Source: Motacilla alba alba (taxonomy: Eukaryota > Chordata > Aves > Passeriformes > Motacillidae). Taken from it: a stretch of 64,000 nt of DNA. Position numbers and translations under genes: made by a program. Positions 13,442 through 24,800 of the stretch are shown here, piece by piece. How positions within the stretch are numbered: position 1 is the stretch's first letter; each line of letters opens with the position of its first letter. The DNA is taken from NCBI RefSeq assembly GCF_015832195.1, contig NC_052016.1:85504547-85568546 (forward strand), read 5' to 3'. A model generated the notes under the pieces. The model worked only from the letters and a program-made list of their open reading frames with translations, ran no database searches and was not told the origin of the DNA.

Positions 13442-14799
13442 CATGCAACCTCTGGGATTTCATTGTGCTGCTAGTGGTGAACAGAGCCACAAGTCTCATC
13501 TGTCAAAGCCATGTCTTGGAAGGCAGACTAAGGTCAAAAAATAAAATAATAATAATGTATGTTGTGCACATTTAACAGGTAGTGATGGGAAGTCCAGATA
13601 ATGACAGAGGCAGCATCTATGAGCTGGTTGTGTCCACTGTAGCTGGAGGGAAGAAGGCTCTTTTCCAGTGTGGTCTAAGAGTTGGTGAGTGGAAGAGAGG
13701 GTGTGAGGTAATGCTAGGGAAGCAAATGAGGTGCTGCTGAGGAACATTGGAACAAAGCAGCAGCCTCTCAGCTAAATGAAACCTTGCCTGAGGTTTCTCA
13801 TTGGGCTGCCTATAGGTCATTTTTTTTACTCTCACTCTTCAAGAAAAGAGAACTTGTGCTACCTTTTAAATGAGTGTGTTACACACAGCAAGTTCCCTCC
13901 TTGTCAGCCAGACAAGTGGCACCCTGAACTCCTTAAGTGTTTAGTAAACTTAGAATGTGTAGTAAATCTGCTATGGCTATCAAGCCCAATTCCTTGAGTG
14001 AAGCAGAGCATTTACAGAATTGTGTCTTTTTTTTTGTTTTGTTTTACTGATGAATGTATCTGGCAGGGGAAACTAGAACTTCCATTTGGGATCATTTGTC
14101 GCATTAGCACATTTCCTTTGAAGTTGCTTTATGCAGCAGTGTCAAAAGCTTTCTCACATCTTGACTGCCCTCCACAGTCTCTCAACACGTCTCTCAAAGT
14201 AAGCAGCCAAAGCTGGAGATTGTATTTCAGGAGCAGCTTCACCAGTGCTGAGTAATTATAATGAAATAATGATGTCAGCTTGTTTGGTCCTGTCTTCTTC
14301 TTTGCCCAGGTAGAATCAATACATATCATGAACAACAGGCTTTGTTCTTACTTCATCATGCAGCTTCACAATTTCAGGTATTTTGAAGCATCCTTAGCAC
14401 TGGAACATGTTATAGTTGCCTTGAGTTAACTTTAGACAGCTGCATTCAAGAGTGCTATTTCTAGACACACTGGTAATCCCTGAATGTACTCTTAAGAACT
14501 TGAAAGTTTGCCTTTGTGCCTACTCAACAATGTTTCTGTCTTCTTGTGGTGGCTTGTCGTCTCTTCCATGCCAAGGTTATCAGACATTTATCTCCTGTCT
14601 GAGGCCCTTGAGCAATCAAAATTTGCCTAGCAGACTCTGACAAGAGACACATGCAAAGCACATAAGCCATGGCCTTTGTATTTAAAAATGGCTAGGCTAG
14701 GAAAGAGGAAATAATGGTCATGTCCATGGTGGCATGGGTAAAAGACTTACTGAAAGCTGATGGATCAGGGTCAGAGGGGAAGCCAGAATACAGGAATGT
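13442..14799 (+). other. CLYBL: CLYBL intron, no supported gene
   Basis: Ordinary intron sequence. The last ~80 bases (from about 14714) may already belong to the CR1 copy that is clear from about 14800, because an open frame beginning at 14714 runs into its endonuclease-like segment. Confidence 0.6.
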
Positions 14800-15690
14800 C
14801 TTGATGGTGACTGATAAAGGAGAGACCGTGGACAAATATTTCTTTAAACAATTGAAGGAAGTATCTCAAATTCTTTCTGATTCTCATGGAGAGCTTTAAC
14901 CATGCTAGAATCTACTGACGGGAGCATGTGATGGATCACAAGAAACCCAGACTTCTGGAATGCAAGAACGACACATTTTTGGTGCAAGTGCCAAGCAACT
15001 AACTAGGGGAGATGCTTTGCTGGAATCCTGAATGAAAATGAACTGTCTGTTAATAGCAGTTTTGGCTGCAGGAGCTGTCAGATGCTGGAGTTTATGATCC
15101 TGAAGGCAGTGAGGAAGGCAAGGACACAAGACTTCAGCTGGTAGACCGAACTGATTCCATATTAAGCTTCCCCTGAAGGCAAGGGAGCTCATAAGGGCTA
15201 GTCAGACTTCAGTGACAATCTGCAAAAAATGCAAAAAAAAATCATCTGAAGGGTGGAAGAACAGGCAGCAATGGCAGACAGCCACCTTGCTGAAAAGGGA
15301 ACTTTTGATTTAACTCAAACACAAAAAGGAAGCATACAGGAAATGGATGCAAGAATGGGCTACCAAAGAGGAATGAAGAAATACTACCTGGATATGTAAG
15401 CACAGAATGAGGAAGGCCAAAGACTGGCTGGAATCAACAGCCACAGCATGCCTGAGGGAAGATGCTGACTGGAGACAAAGGGAATAAAGTCTTTGCCATG
15501 CAGGTAGTCACACAATGGAAAAGGTTGTTCAGAGCACTGGTCTATCCTTGCTCCATGGGGGTGTCCAAGCCCTGGCTGGGTGAGGCTCTTATCAGCCTGG
15601 TGTAGAGTGGTAGTTAACCCTGCTTTGAAGAGGCAGATGGATGAGGTGGTCTCCTTTCCTTCCTGAAATAGACGTGTGATTGCATTATTT
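14800..15690 (+). mobile_element. CR1 LINE, internally deleted copy with endonuclease segment and 3' end
   Basis: The + strand contains, in order: a segment like the end of the CR1 endonuclease domain (VDKYFFKQLKEVSQ, then SFNHARIYW and HKKPRLLECK, matching the family pattern GDFNHPDICW..N..GHK.SRRFLEC); the linker between endonuclease and RT (about 15000-15200); the Lys-rich pre-RT segment (about 15300-15430, where AAAAGGAAGCATACAGG begins the family's K.KKEAYR pattern); and then, directly, the 3' tail (AGATGCTGACTGGAGACAAAG at about 15460 to GTGTGATTGCAT near 15690). The whole RT is missing, with the join near 15445. Stops and frameshifts show it is dead. A 61-codon open frame at 14714-14899 is a remnant of it. 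Confidence 0.82.
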
Positions 15691-17640
15691 TCTTGGTGGT
15701 TAGAAAACTTGTCCAGGAGGCCAGGAGCACAGGCCTATTTGTCCTTATCTGGAGTGATGACAGCATCACACTGCTTGCTAAATAAAACTCTGGTGCTCCA
15801 TCTGTCTGTATGCACCCCTGTGGCAGAGACATTCTCCACCTTGCTTTAGATAAGTAGATATTAACTGGGCCACAGACCAAATCTAGGCCTGAAGCTGACT
15901 TTCTAGCTTAGTGGTCAGGACATGAAGCTAAGAGAGGGCAGACCTGGATTTATATCTGTGCTCCAGGGACAGTCTGTACATTTTGGTCTATGGCTTTTTT
16001 TTTCAAGCAGTACAGTGCATGTGTCCCTGTGTGATTCTATTCCTAGTTTACTGACATAATCAAGAAGTCAGATCCTCAACAGACATGAAACTGATACCAT
16101 CACTACACTAGCAGGAAATTTTTCATTTCTGCGTTTTCCTTATAGCCTGCCAGCTCCATGAGCAGCTTGTCCTGTTTAAAGACCTTGAAATAATTAGTGC
16201 AGTTTTTACTGCTTTTCTAATTGTAACTACAAAGTTATGCATTTTACTTATAACTGCCAAGAGCTACTTTCTCCCTCCCTCTATACTCTTCTCTCACCTG
16301 TTGCAGTTCGATAAACAATTCAAGCCAGTTCTTCCTTTTGTTGGAAGTGCCTGGATAGAGACTGAAAGGATCAGAAAAATTAAAAAAACAACGTGCTTGC
16401 AGCTGCTGAATCCAGCAGCTGGTTAATACCAGTTTCACCATCAATGAGGCTGAGCAAGTGTTCCTCAGATCCCATTAACAGGTCAACTTCCCTTACCATT
16501 GGCCTGAGAATTATCACCTCTTACTGTCCATAGCCATATATATTGTTAGCAAATTAAAGGCAAGATTTCTCAAAGTCAGAGATTAAAGGCAAGAAGCTTG
16601 CTGTCAACCTTTTTTTCAACAGAAGTCGGGTGTTACGCTGTTATTCCAAATTCTGTTCATCTAGAGATGTAGCTATGAAATGAACAGCTGCAAGTGTGGT
16701 GTGCTTGAGCACATTGTAGAATTAAGTTGGAGACTTCACTGATGCATGTTTTATTTGCAAGTAAAAATTCAAAGCACTGTATCACTCAGCTGGGCTGACC
16801 CACATGTGAGGGTCTGTATGTGCAGCATGTTTTACTGATCCTTTTGTAGAAGGTGATGGAGGAGGAGGAGCAGCTCAACTGGGTTAAGCACAGTAGATGG
16901 TTTAGATAGGAGCTTCTGGCTACCCTGCTGCTCTTGCAGTTGATTAGCTGTTTTCAGTAATTATGCATTTCCATCAGGGGTGCAATGGTTATCACCTCTG
17001 GTAATGAGATTACTCCCATTTCATACAAGTGTAATGTTCTGCCGGTTCCCTTTTGGCACTTTACACGTTTCCGTGACTCGCGCTTCCAGCGCTTGACGAG
17101 GTTGCACACCATCTTCTCTCCTATGGACTCATTGAACCATGCAAATGGGTTCCCCAGCATTTGTCAGTGGAAGCAACCTATAGGCCTGCCAAGGTAGCTT
17201 CACAGCACGTTCAGTAAAGAGCTTGCTTGCAGTAACCACAGTGAACTAGTTCTGGGGTTTTTTTGTTTGTTGTTCTTGTGGCTTTTTCCCAAGTGGCTGC
17301 ACCAGGCTGTCACAGAATGGGAATTACATGTTTTTCACTTATGTGAAATCATCTCTGTAAACCATGACATAGCATCCCAAAGCATGGCTTTGCAGCCCAT
17401 TCACCACAGTAGGAAAGGCACCATCCTTTCATCACGATATTGAAAAACTTGCAGACTTAGCTTGGATTTCCTAAATACAGAGTACCCATTCCCCAAAGCA
17501 CAGTTAAAAATCATTATTGTCAATTGTAGGACAAGCCAGAGAAGTGGATACTGATGTTAAATCTGTCTTAGACAATTGATTTGTCCATTCTTCTGGTGGA
17601 AATTTCCCTGGAAATTTTTTAAATGGCAAGAAAGAGAAAC
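15691..17640 (+). other. CLYBL: CLYBL intron with a small CpG-rich patch
   Basis: Mostly AT-rich intron. A patch at about 17040-17110 is richer in CpG than its surroundings (ACACGTTTCCGTGACTCGCG) and is followed by an ATGCAAAT octamer at about 17142. I see no gene. A 68-codon minus-strand open frame covers the patch, but I do not recognise it. Confidence 0.55.
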
Positions 17641-17723
17641 ACCCTACAAAAGGAGAAGTACAATTTTGTACCTTCTTCTTCACTGAAGAAGGTACAAAAT
17701 TGTAATGCACACTTCTGGAGGGT
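17641..17723 (+). repeat. Long inverted repeat / hairpin (20-bp perfect stem)
   Basis: Bases 17659-17678 and 17685-17704 are perfect reverse complements (20 bp each) with a 6-base loop TTCACT. Outside them, AGAAG (17654-17658) can pair with CTTCT (17712-17716), and ACCCT (17641-17645) with AGGGT (17719-17723). This gives an imperfect outer stem and a total of about 83 bases. The structure lies in the transcribed strand of the CLYBL pre-mRNA. It could be a template-switch mutation product, a MITE remnant or a hairpin RNA; nothing here decides among these. Confidence 0.9.
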
Positions 17724-20700
17724 AACAAAAAGGAAGGAGTACGCAGTGAAACATTATACTGCACAGAGCTGCAGATTCCAGGCATTCCTTTTGATGGAGC
17801 CTCTGAAGGAAGTATAGAGGCTGTGTGTCCCTTTTGAGGCAGCTTTACAGGTCACAGATCTGGCCTAAACAAAAGTATTTTTTTTTCTAAACTACTCCTT
17901 TCATTTTCCTCCTCCTCATGTCAGGACTCCAGCAGAGTTTTGTAAGCAGTCCAAGGGCCATCCTGGCCGCATCTATCTCCCTGCCTCTGGGGACTGATTC
18001 CAGGTCATAGATCAGAGGGAAGGTAGACTTCACAGAGTGCCTTGGCACAAGCACACCTCCTTTCATAATTTTTTTTTTTCCTTCCAGAGTGTGGCATGAA
18101 AAGGGCAACACTGTAGGCTACCAATCAACCACCTCCTTAAAATAAACCCCATCATCACAGTATCTTTCATGTAGACATCCCAGGGAGTAAGCTGCATGGT
18201 GCAAAGAAGGGCATCTGGTTTTCACCCTGTTCTGGAAATCGAGTGAGTACATAAATGCAGGTTTTGCCAAGAAATACAAATGCCAGTGCTTGAGCAGCAG
18301 CCTTGGAGTGTGGAGACATCCTGGACTCTCCATGTGATTCCAGAAGCCATGTGACAAGTTCCTTTAATGCTTTTTACCATTAAAATTGATCCAAGATCCC
18401 AAAAGATAAGCTATGAAATTCCCCTTCTGTGTGAAGCTGCCAGATTTCCAAAAAGAAAGAATCCCATCAGGAGACCAGAAAACAACACTACCTATGCAGG
18501 AAACCTTTCCTGTCTCTTCCAGGAAAGGTCTTCATCCTGAAGGTGCTGCTAAAACCAAATGCTTCCAAGCAATGGCATTTAGGGGAAAAGACACTGATGG
18601 TGCCTTCTGTAAGAATGGTAAGACCTGAGACTCCCGCACCAAGAGGAGGCACAAAGGAGCTGCCAGAGGAAGCCTGCCGCTCAAGGAAACAGTCTCCTCC
18701 CTTCCCGCTTTTCCATGTATCGTTTCTTGCCCAGAGCCCTTGTTTGCAACATGCTAAAGTTAAACAGGGTAGTGCATTTGCTTTCTTTGGGCTTTAGAGA
18801 GTCAGGCTTTTGGAGGCCAGGCACCAGCTGTGACGTTAAAATTGATAAGATCTACATTTCAACAGAGTCAGACATTTAATTCACCCTTGAAAAGTCAGAA
18901 GCCATATTTCTGAGAACCTGCTATTTAAGAGAAGATTTGACAATGCTCTTTAATTCAATCTAATCTACTCATTCTAATTATATGCTCATTTCTTCTCTGA
19001 GAATAACATTAATATAAAAAATAATATAAAATTTGAGATTTTTTTCAGCATTGCATAAGATCACTAAGCCAGGGTCATGTATATGCTGTGAAGGCAAAAC
19101 CAGATTTTCATTGAAAGGGTTTGATAAGGGACTTGCATTGTTGCAGAGGGAAACACACTTGGAAAATCTCACTATTGAACTTGTTACTTCATGTAAAGCA
19201 GTAGCTGCAATAATAAGAAAAAAAAATCACATCTAATTTCCTGAAAAGGTGGGAGGTGGAGAGAATGTATTTTAATAGCAGTTGTATCATTAACTCTTTG
19301 AGATTCCAGTGTCTTTCAGTGTTCTCTAAACACAGCTGTACAGTAAAAGTGCCAGTGCTGGCACAAGCAGCATCTGAGAAAGTTCCCCATTGTGCCAAGA
19401 CTGTGACATTGCGTTCTGCTGGAGATCTCTCTGGCTTCGTTTCATGCATACCTAGCAGATTTAGCAGATTGTGAAAATGAATGTTTTCCATTCTTATGGC
19501 TGATTTTTGCATGCATCTGTTCACTCATCTAAACCTTAGTTACATGCTGCTATGAGAATGAAAGGGTATAATTTTTTCCTTGGAAATTGGGATTGTTTCA
19601 TGCACCACAATTTCTGCTTAAGGATCCTGCACAGCAATTGTGAAACACTTGTCTCACTAATGTCTTAGAAAAAAATTATAGCTACAGGGATGCATTTCTC
19701 TCTCCTTCTACATGCATATCTGGGCTTCATGTAGTAGGAATTATGTGCATAAATCAAGAGAAAAGTACTCCCCCTAGAATGGAAAATACCTGTTGGCAGG
19801 TACCAAAAGATAAATATTTAAACATGGCATTTGCATATAACATTAATAAACCCACACTGATTATGTCGCAAATGCTGTATTGTAATTCACAGTGCTTACT
19901 TCCTATACCAGGTTGCAAGTTACTGCGAGTGCACGGAGTTTGCCAAATTGTTTGAATATTGTAGCTGTGCTATATTACAGGGCTTACACAGGCATTTATG
20001 TGCTGAACGCTCCTCATTTTATTTTTCTTGAAAAAACATTAGGCAATTAGGTCGATACAATGAGCTTGAATAGGGTTATGAGAGAAAATGGATGGATGTG
20101 ACACTCCAAAATTAACAGTGATTGCACTCTTGCTTCTTAAAAGTTACCTTTCTGGCATGTAATATTTTTATGCTGTAATTTCTCTGTGTTAACCATTCTA
20201 AATAACCTTTAATATTATTTTTTTTCCATAAAGGAAGAGTTAAAATGGCTTAACCACATTCTCATAAGAGATCTAGTCAAAGACAAAGGCTGAGATTCAG
20301 ATAGCTCTCAGTCCACCCAGCCCTTGCAACATTGCTAGTAAACAGCACAAATCTGGAGTTTTTCCTTCAAAATTATTTGTGTTCTGCAGATTTGTATTGC
20401 CTTTGTTGCAGAGATGTACTTCTGTGAGCCTTGTCCCCCTGCCACCAAAATTAACATGCACCATCTGAAAGGTAAAGACAAGGATACAAAGCCAAAAAGC
20501 CATCAGTAGGAGCATTGTGCCCCACAGCACTCTTAGCACACTCGCTTCTTGTGCATCCAAAGCACCCATAAAAACCTTTATATCACTCTTCAGAGACTGT
20601 AATTTCTTTTTCTATAGCATAAAGTTTACTGGTTCTTCTCTTTTCTAAGGCACCCTCTTTGCTGGGTAGTCACACAAAAGGAACAGAGCTAAAAAGTGAG

Positions 20701-21426
20701 TCACATTAGTCATGCTGCGTAAGGTCCAGTGAAGTGGATTTCCAATTATTGCTAATTTATTCAGGGGTAAATTGTTGCACTGCGAGGGGGCTAGCAGTAG
20801 GGGTGGGTGCAGAGCCCAGCGGGCGCCTGGCGGGGCACGCCGTGCTCAGGCTGTCATGGTTGCTGCATTTCCCAGAGCCTGGCTTCAAGCTGCGAGCACA
20901 TACATGCAGAGGCCCCTCTGCCATCTCACAGAAGTACGAAGGAAAGCTTGTCTTTCGTTGTCCCCTTGCTCCTCTGTGCTCACTCTGGGGACCCAGACTG
21001 CACATGGGAGCTGAGCTAGACCTGGTCACAGGAACATCAGGGAACCCTTGGGCTAGGTCCTACCAGAGGCTTCTGTGAGGATGGGGTGCTTCCTGCTCAT
21101 CTCTGTCACCTGAACCTGTAGCAGTGCTGTAGGCAACATCCAGGGCCCCAAGAGGTCTCAGGGTGAGCCTCCACTGTCACACGGGCTTGGCTGCACCCAG
21201 CCACAGAGACAAATGAAAAAGTGTGGCCATCAGCAGAAGTGTGCTTTAGCTGGCGTGCTGTAGTCAAGGGAGCTCATTGTGGAACACATCTCTCCTACCT
21301 TGTGCCCTGGCACAGTGCTGCTCCTTTAGCTTTGTCAGCAGCGTGGGTTCCAAACCATTGCACACCAGGCACTGCTCAGCTCTGCATTATCTTCCCTCCA
21401 AATTCCATGGCCCCAGTAAGGACATG
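17724..21426 (+). other. CLYBL: CLYBL intron with a GC-rich patch near 20.8-21.4 kb
   Basis: AT-rich intron to about 20760. After that comes a clearly GC-richer stretch (about 20770-21400, with GCGGGCGCCTGGCGGGGCAC at about 20819-20838) in which several frames are open on both strands at once. That pattern fits GC content rather than coding. At 18497-18529 the word CAGGAAA and its complement TTTCCTG occur as CAGGAAA-TTTCCTG-CAGGAAA. I can support no gene. Confidence 0.55.
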
Positions 21427-21432
21427 TAGGAG

Positions 21433-21820
21433 TGCAGCCACGATATTTTATGAAAATCCTTTTGTCAGGATTTTCTTCTCCTGAGAAGCTGAGGCTTCAG
21501 GAACAAATGTAAACCATGATTATCTGCTGCTGTGGAATGCAACAGGTGCATTGTTGATTGGTCCATGTTAGGTGTTTCTACTTAATAACCAATCAAGGAT
21601 GCAGCTGGGTCAGACTCTCTGGGAGTCACAAGACTTTGTTATTCATTCATTTCTATTCCTGTCTCGCCTTCTGATAATTCTTTTCTCTCTGTTCTTTTAG
21701 TGTAGTTTTAGTTTAGCATTTTTAATATAATATCTATCGTAATATAATAAACCAGCCTTCTGAAACATGGAGTCAAGATTTCTCATCTCATCACACGTCC
21801 TGGCTGATCTGAAAGCCACA
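21433..21820 (+). mobile_element. Solo LTR of an endogenous retrovirus (passerine type)
   Basis: The element begins TG (21433) and ends CA (21820). It is flanked on both sides by the same six bases, TAGGAG (21427-21432 and 21821-21826), which is a perfect target-site duplication. Inside are CCAAT-box-like words on both strands (GATTGGTCC at about 21556, ACCAATCA at about 21588). A T-rich to AT-rich stretch follows, with a polyadenylation signal AATAAA at 21746-21751 and the segment CAGCCTTCTGAAACATGGAGTC downstream. I recognise this 3' part from passerine genomes. There is no internal retroviral sequence, so it is a solo LTR left by recombination between two LTRs. The 6-bp duplication suggests the ERVK-like class, though my recollection of the name is not firm. 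Orientation follows the polyadenylation signal. Confidence 0.85.
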
Positions 21821-21826
21821 TAGGAG

Positions 21827-24800
21827 AATTTGTATTTCATTTTCAAAACCCTGTCTTGTGCAAGCTAGTACATATGCTGTCCATATTCTGGCACGGTAAG
21901 GTAGAACATGTCCCCACTCACCTCATAGAGCAGCTAGTCAATGCTTTCTTATGCAACTGGGAAGCTCATCTGTGTGGGCACCTCAGCCAGTATGATCAGA
22001 GCACTGGATAAAGACACCTTTGCAATTTTTAGGTACACAGCCTTGTGGTTGAGAGCAGCTGATTTGGTTTTAGGGGTAAGCTGTGTGTTTGTGGCTGGGT
22101 AAAGTAGCTGCCCATGGGAACCAAGTCTATCTGGGCGCTTCCCCAAGGGCCACTGTCTCTGCTCTGACTAAAGGGCATTTCCCAGTTAAGCTTGCCAGCC
22201 TTTCTCTGGAAAGGAGCTAGCTACTAATTTTCTACTAAGCTGTGTCTTAATGAACTTTTGAGGACCTTCTCAAAAGCTGAGGATATTTTCAATAAAGTTT
22301 AGACATGCTACTTTAAAAGTCTTATTTAGCCCATCCAAACCTCTAAGTCAAAGACAATTATTGTTTCATAGCAATTTTCTCTGCTCAGGAATCACAGTGG
22401 TACTTGCAGAGCCAGAAAGGCTGTATTTTCCTTCTTAGGCTAGGAAAAAATACACTGAAACAGGTGGGGTTCGGAGCTTTACAGGTTGGAATTAATCCTG
22501 CTGTCTCTTGCATTAATTTAAAATTTCCATTCTGTTAAACTCAAAGGAAAATCATGTTTCTTCAAGGAAACAAAATGCCCTTAGACTTTTTATGACCTTG
22601 CATGCTAGGGGGTAGCAACAATAAGAATAACCAATCTTATTTTACCACTTCCTAAATAGTCTGATGCTTTGCAAAACTTTCCTGCATATTTTTCAATATG
22701 TGTGCTAATTTGCCATAGAATTACAGGTTTGGGCAGAAGGTTGTAAAGTGTTTGCATTTGTGAGGATTTTGTTAAACTGGAATGCTGCTGTATTCTCCAC
22801 TGGTCTGATATTTTACATAATGGAGATGTAAGTTTTCTTGCCTTCCCCTTTTTTTCTTTTTCCATTGCAAAATGTAAGAGCCGAGAAGCAATTAGAAATG
22901 GTGTTTTTCTTTTGGCAACCAAAAACTGTTAATAGTTGGAAAGTTGTGCTTGCGGCATAGATTGCTAATAAAATTCGCCTCTTCCTGCCAAAATCAGAGA
23001 TTCCAATTTTCAACATCTCCCCGGTCTCTCTCTCTGCACGAGCCATTCACACCGAACTCGCTGCACTTCTGGCTGTTTTGCTCGTGCACTCTGTCAAAAA
23101 ATATTTTCTGCATCTCTAATTTCATCAAGATATGCTTGACTGCGAGTGTCAGCATCACCGAGCAGTAGTGTTTAATTCAAAATTCGCTGCGTCCGTGGCT
23201 GTGGCAGCTGAACAACTGAAATATCAGTGAGGAACCAGACCACCGAGGTGCCGCGGTTTGTTGGCGTGTTTGTGCAATTAGGTGGGAAACGTCACTCTTG
23301 TGTGACTGCCCGTGCTTCAGCAGTGCTCTGTTGACCACATAGCATCCATTTCTAGGATTTACGTCAGGAAAGGGTTATATGTAAAAGCTCAGGATGTAAT
23401 CGTTGTGTGTACCATATTATGAGAAATAAAAAAATTCTCTCTTTTCTTCTCCCTTAAGTCATAGTAACACATTTTCAAATAGCAGTCTGCAGTGATATTT
23501 ATCTCATCATGCAATTGCCAAGGTATTTTTTTCAATGAGATACAGTCGGCCGTGTTCAGGCTTTGGTAGTCCTGAAGTCAGATGTGGGTAGGATGGCAAA
23601 GGTAAGGGCAAAGACTTTAAAAAATAGATGGAAAAGCATGGGGTGTCTGCCTGTCTCTTCAATATGGATTATTTTGGGGAACATCAGTCTTTTTTGAAGT
23701 GAAGCTTTAACATTCATGTCCTCATTTTCACTGTTAATTGTGATCTACCCTGGACACAATGGTGTTTTCCTCCTATCCTGGCTACTTTATTGTCCTTATT
23801 TTATTGCCCTGCTTTCAGCATTGGTATGCTGGTAGAAGTAGATACCCAGGCTGTCAAGTGAGTGACATCAAGGCATTGCACTTCTATTCACAGTTGGACA
23901 TGGTATTGTACAGTGAGGGGTCACGTGTTGGGAGCAGGCGGCTGCCTGGACACTCAGAGGCATGAGGTACAGCTGGGCTGGTGTGGCCCAACATGGAAAA
24001 CTGGCCAGTGAACTCAGTTCACGTTGTGTGTAAATTCAACCATTGCTTATCTTCCCCTGAATATATTTAGCAAGGGAATTGGGTTTAGGGGTGATTGTTT
24101 TGAATGATGAGCTGTTCATTGCATCTGTTTTCCTTGACTACTGATGTGAAATAATTGACAGATGAAATGTGAGAGGATAATTTCATGTTTCACACCAGTG
24201 AGTCCATTTTATTCGGTACCCTTCTCACATGATTGGGGAAGACTAGTGTCATATGAATCCTTTGCCTAACTGAATGGTGAATCAGCAGGTCAATGATGAG
24301 GTCATACCAAGACCTCCCGAAAAGCTTTTTATTGTTGTTTGGGTTGAATTGGGTTTTGTGTCTGAGTATGTTTCATGATGCAGCATGCAGTGTAGATACT
24401 TTCCTCTTGTTTCACATTTATTCCTGTTTGGCACTGCCAAGGATTGCAACTCTCTGACAGAAACAATACTTGGTAACAGCCCTTTGTCTGGCAGGTTTAG
24501 CAGAGTCACCAGTGGTTGGTCAGGCACAGACAGTGGCCGGTGCTTGCAGTCCAGGGATAAAACCTTTGTCTTGGAGATGAGCAGTACTTGAGCTTATGTT
24601 AAGGAAAATGGGTGCTTGGGCTCTGCCTGCGCCAGGCAAGCCTAATAAATCATGGGATTTAATCAGAAGACACAAATGAAACAAAACCTGTGGTAGGTTT
24701 TATCCTGATAGACGGGCCTGAAGTATCCTTAACTGCTTGCTTTGCTTCACATGCAACTGGCACATAGCAGAGGGCAGCCCTGTCTGCTGTGAAACGTAAT

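Noticed and set aside
13214..13575. Phe/Gly/Leu-rich open frames resembling membrane segments
   Set aside because: They read through a G/T homopolymer-like tract; hydrophobicity comes from TTT and GGT codons of the repeat.
20734..21078. Three overlapping + frames and one minus frame near 20.8-21.1 kb, as a possible processed gene copy
   Set aside because: Nothing recognisable in any frame and no poly(A) tail or target duplication around it. GC content explains the open frames.
22715..22750. Weak resemblance to a reversed CR1 tail (CATAGAATTACAGGTTTGGGCAGAAGG pattern)
   Set aside because: Too many mismatches, and the sequence after it is not CR1. Possibly a very old scrap, but not supportable.
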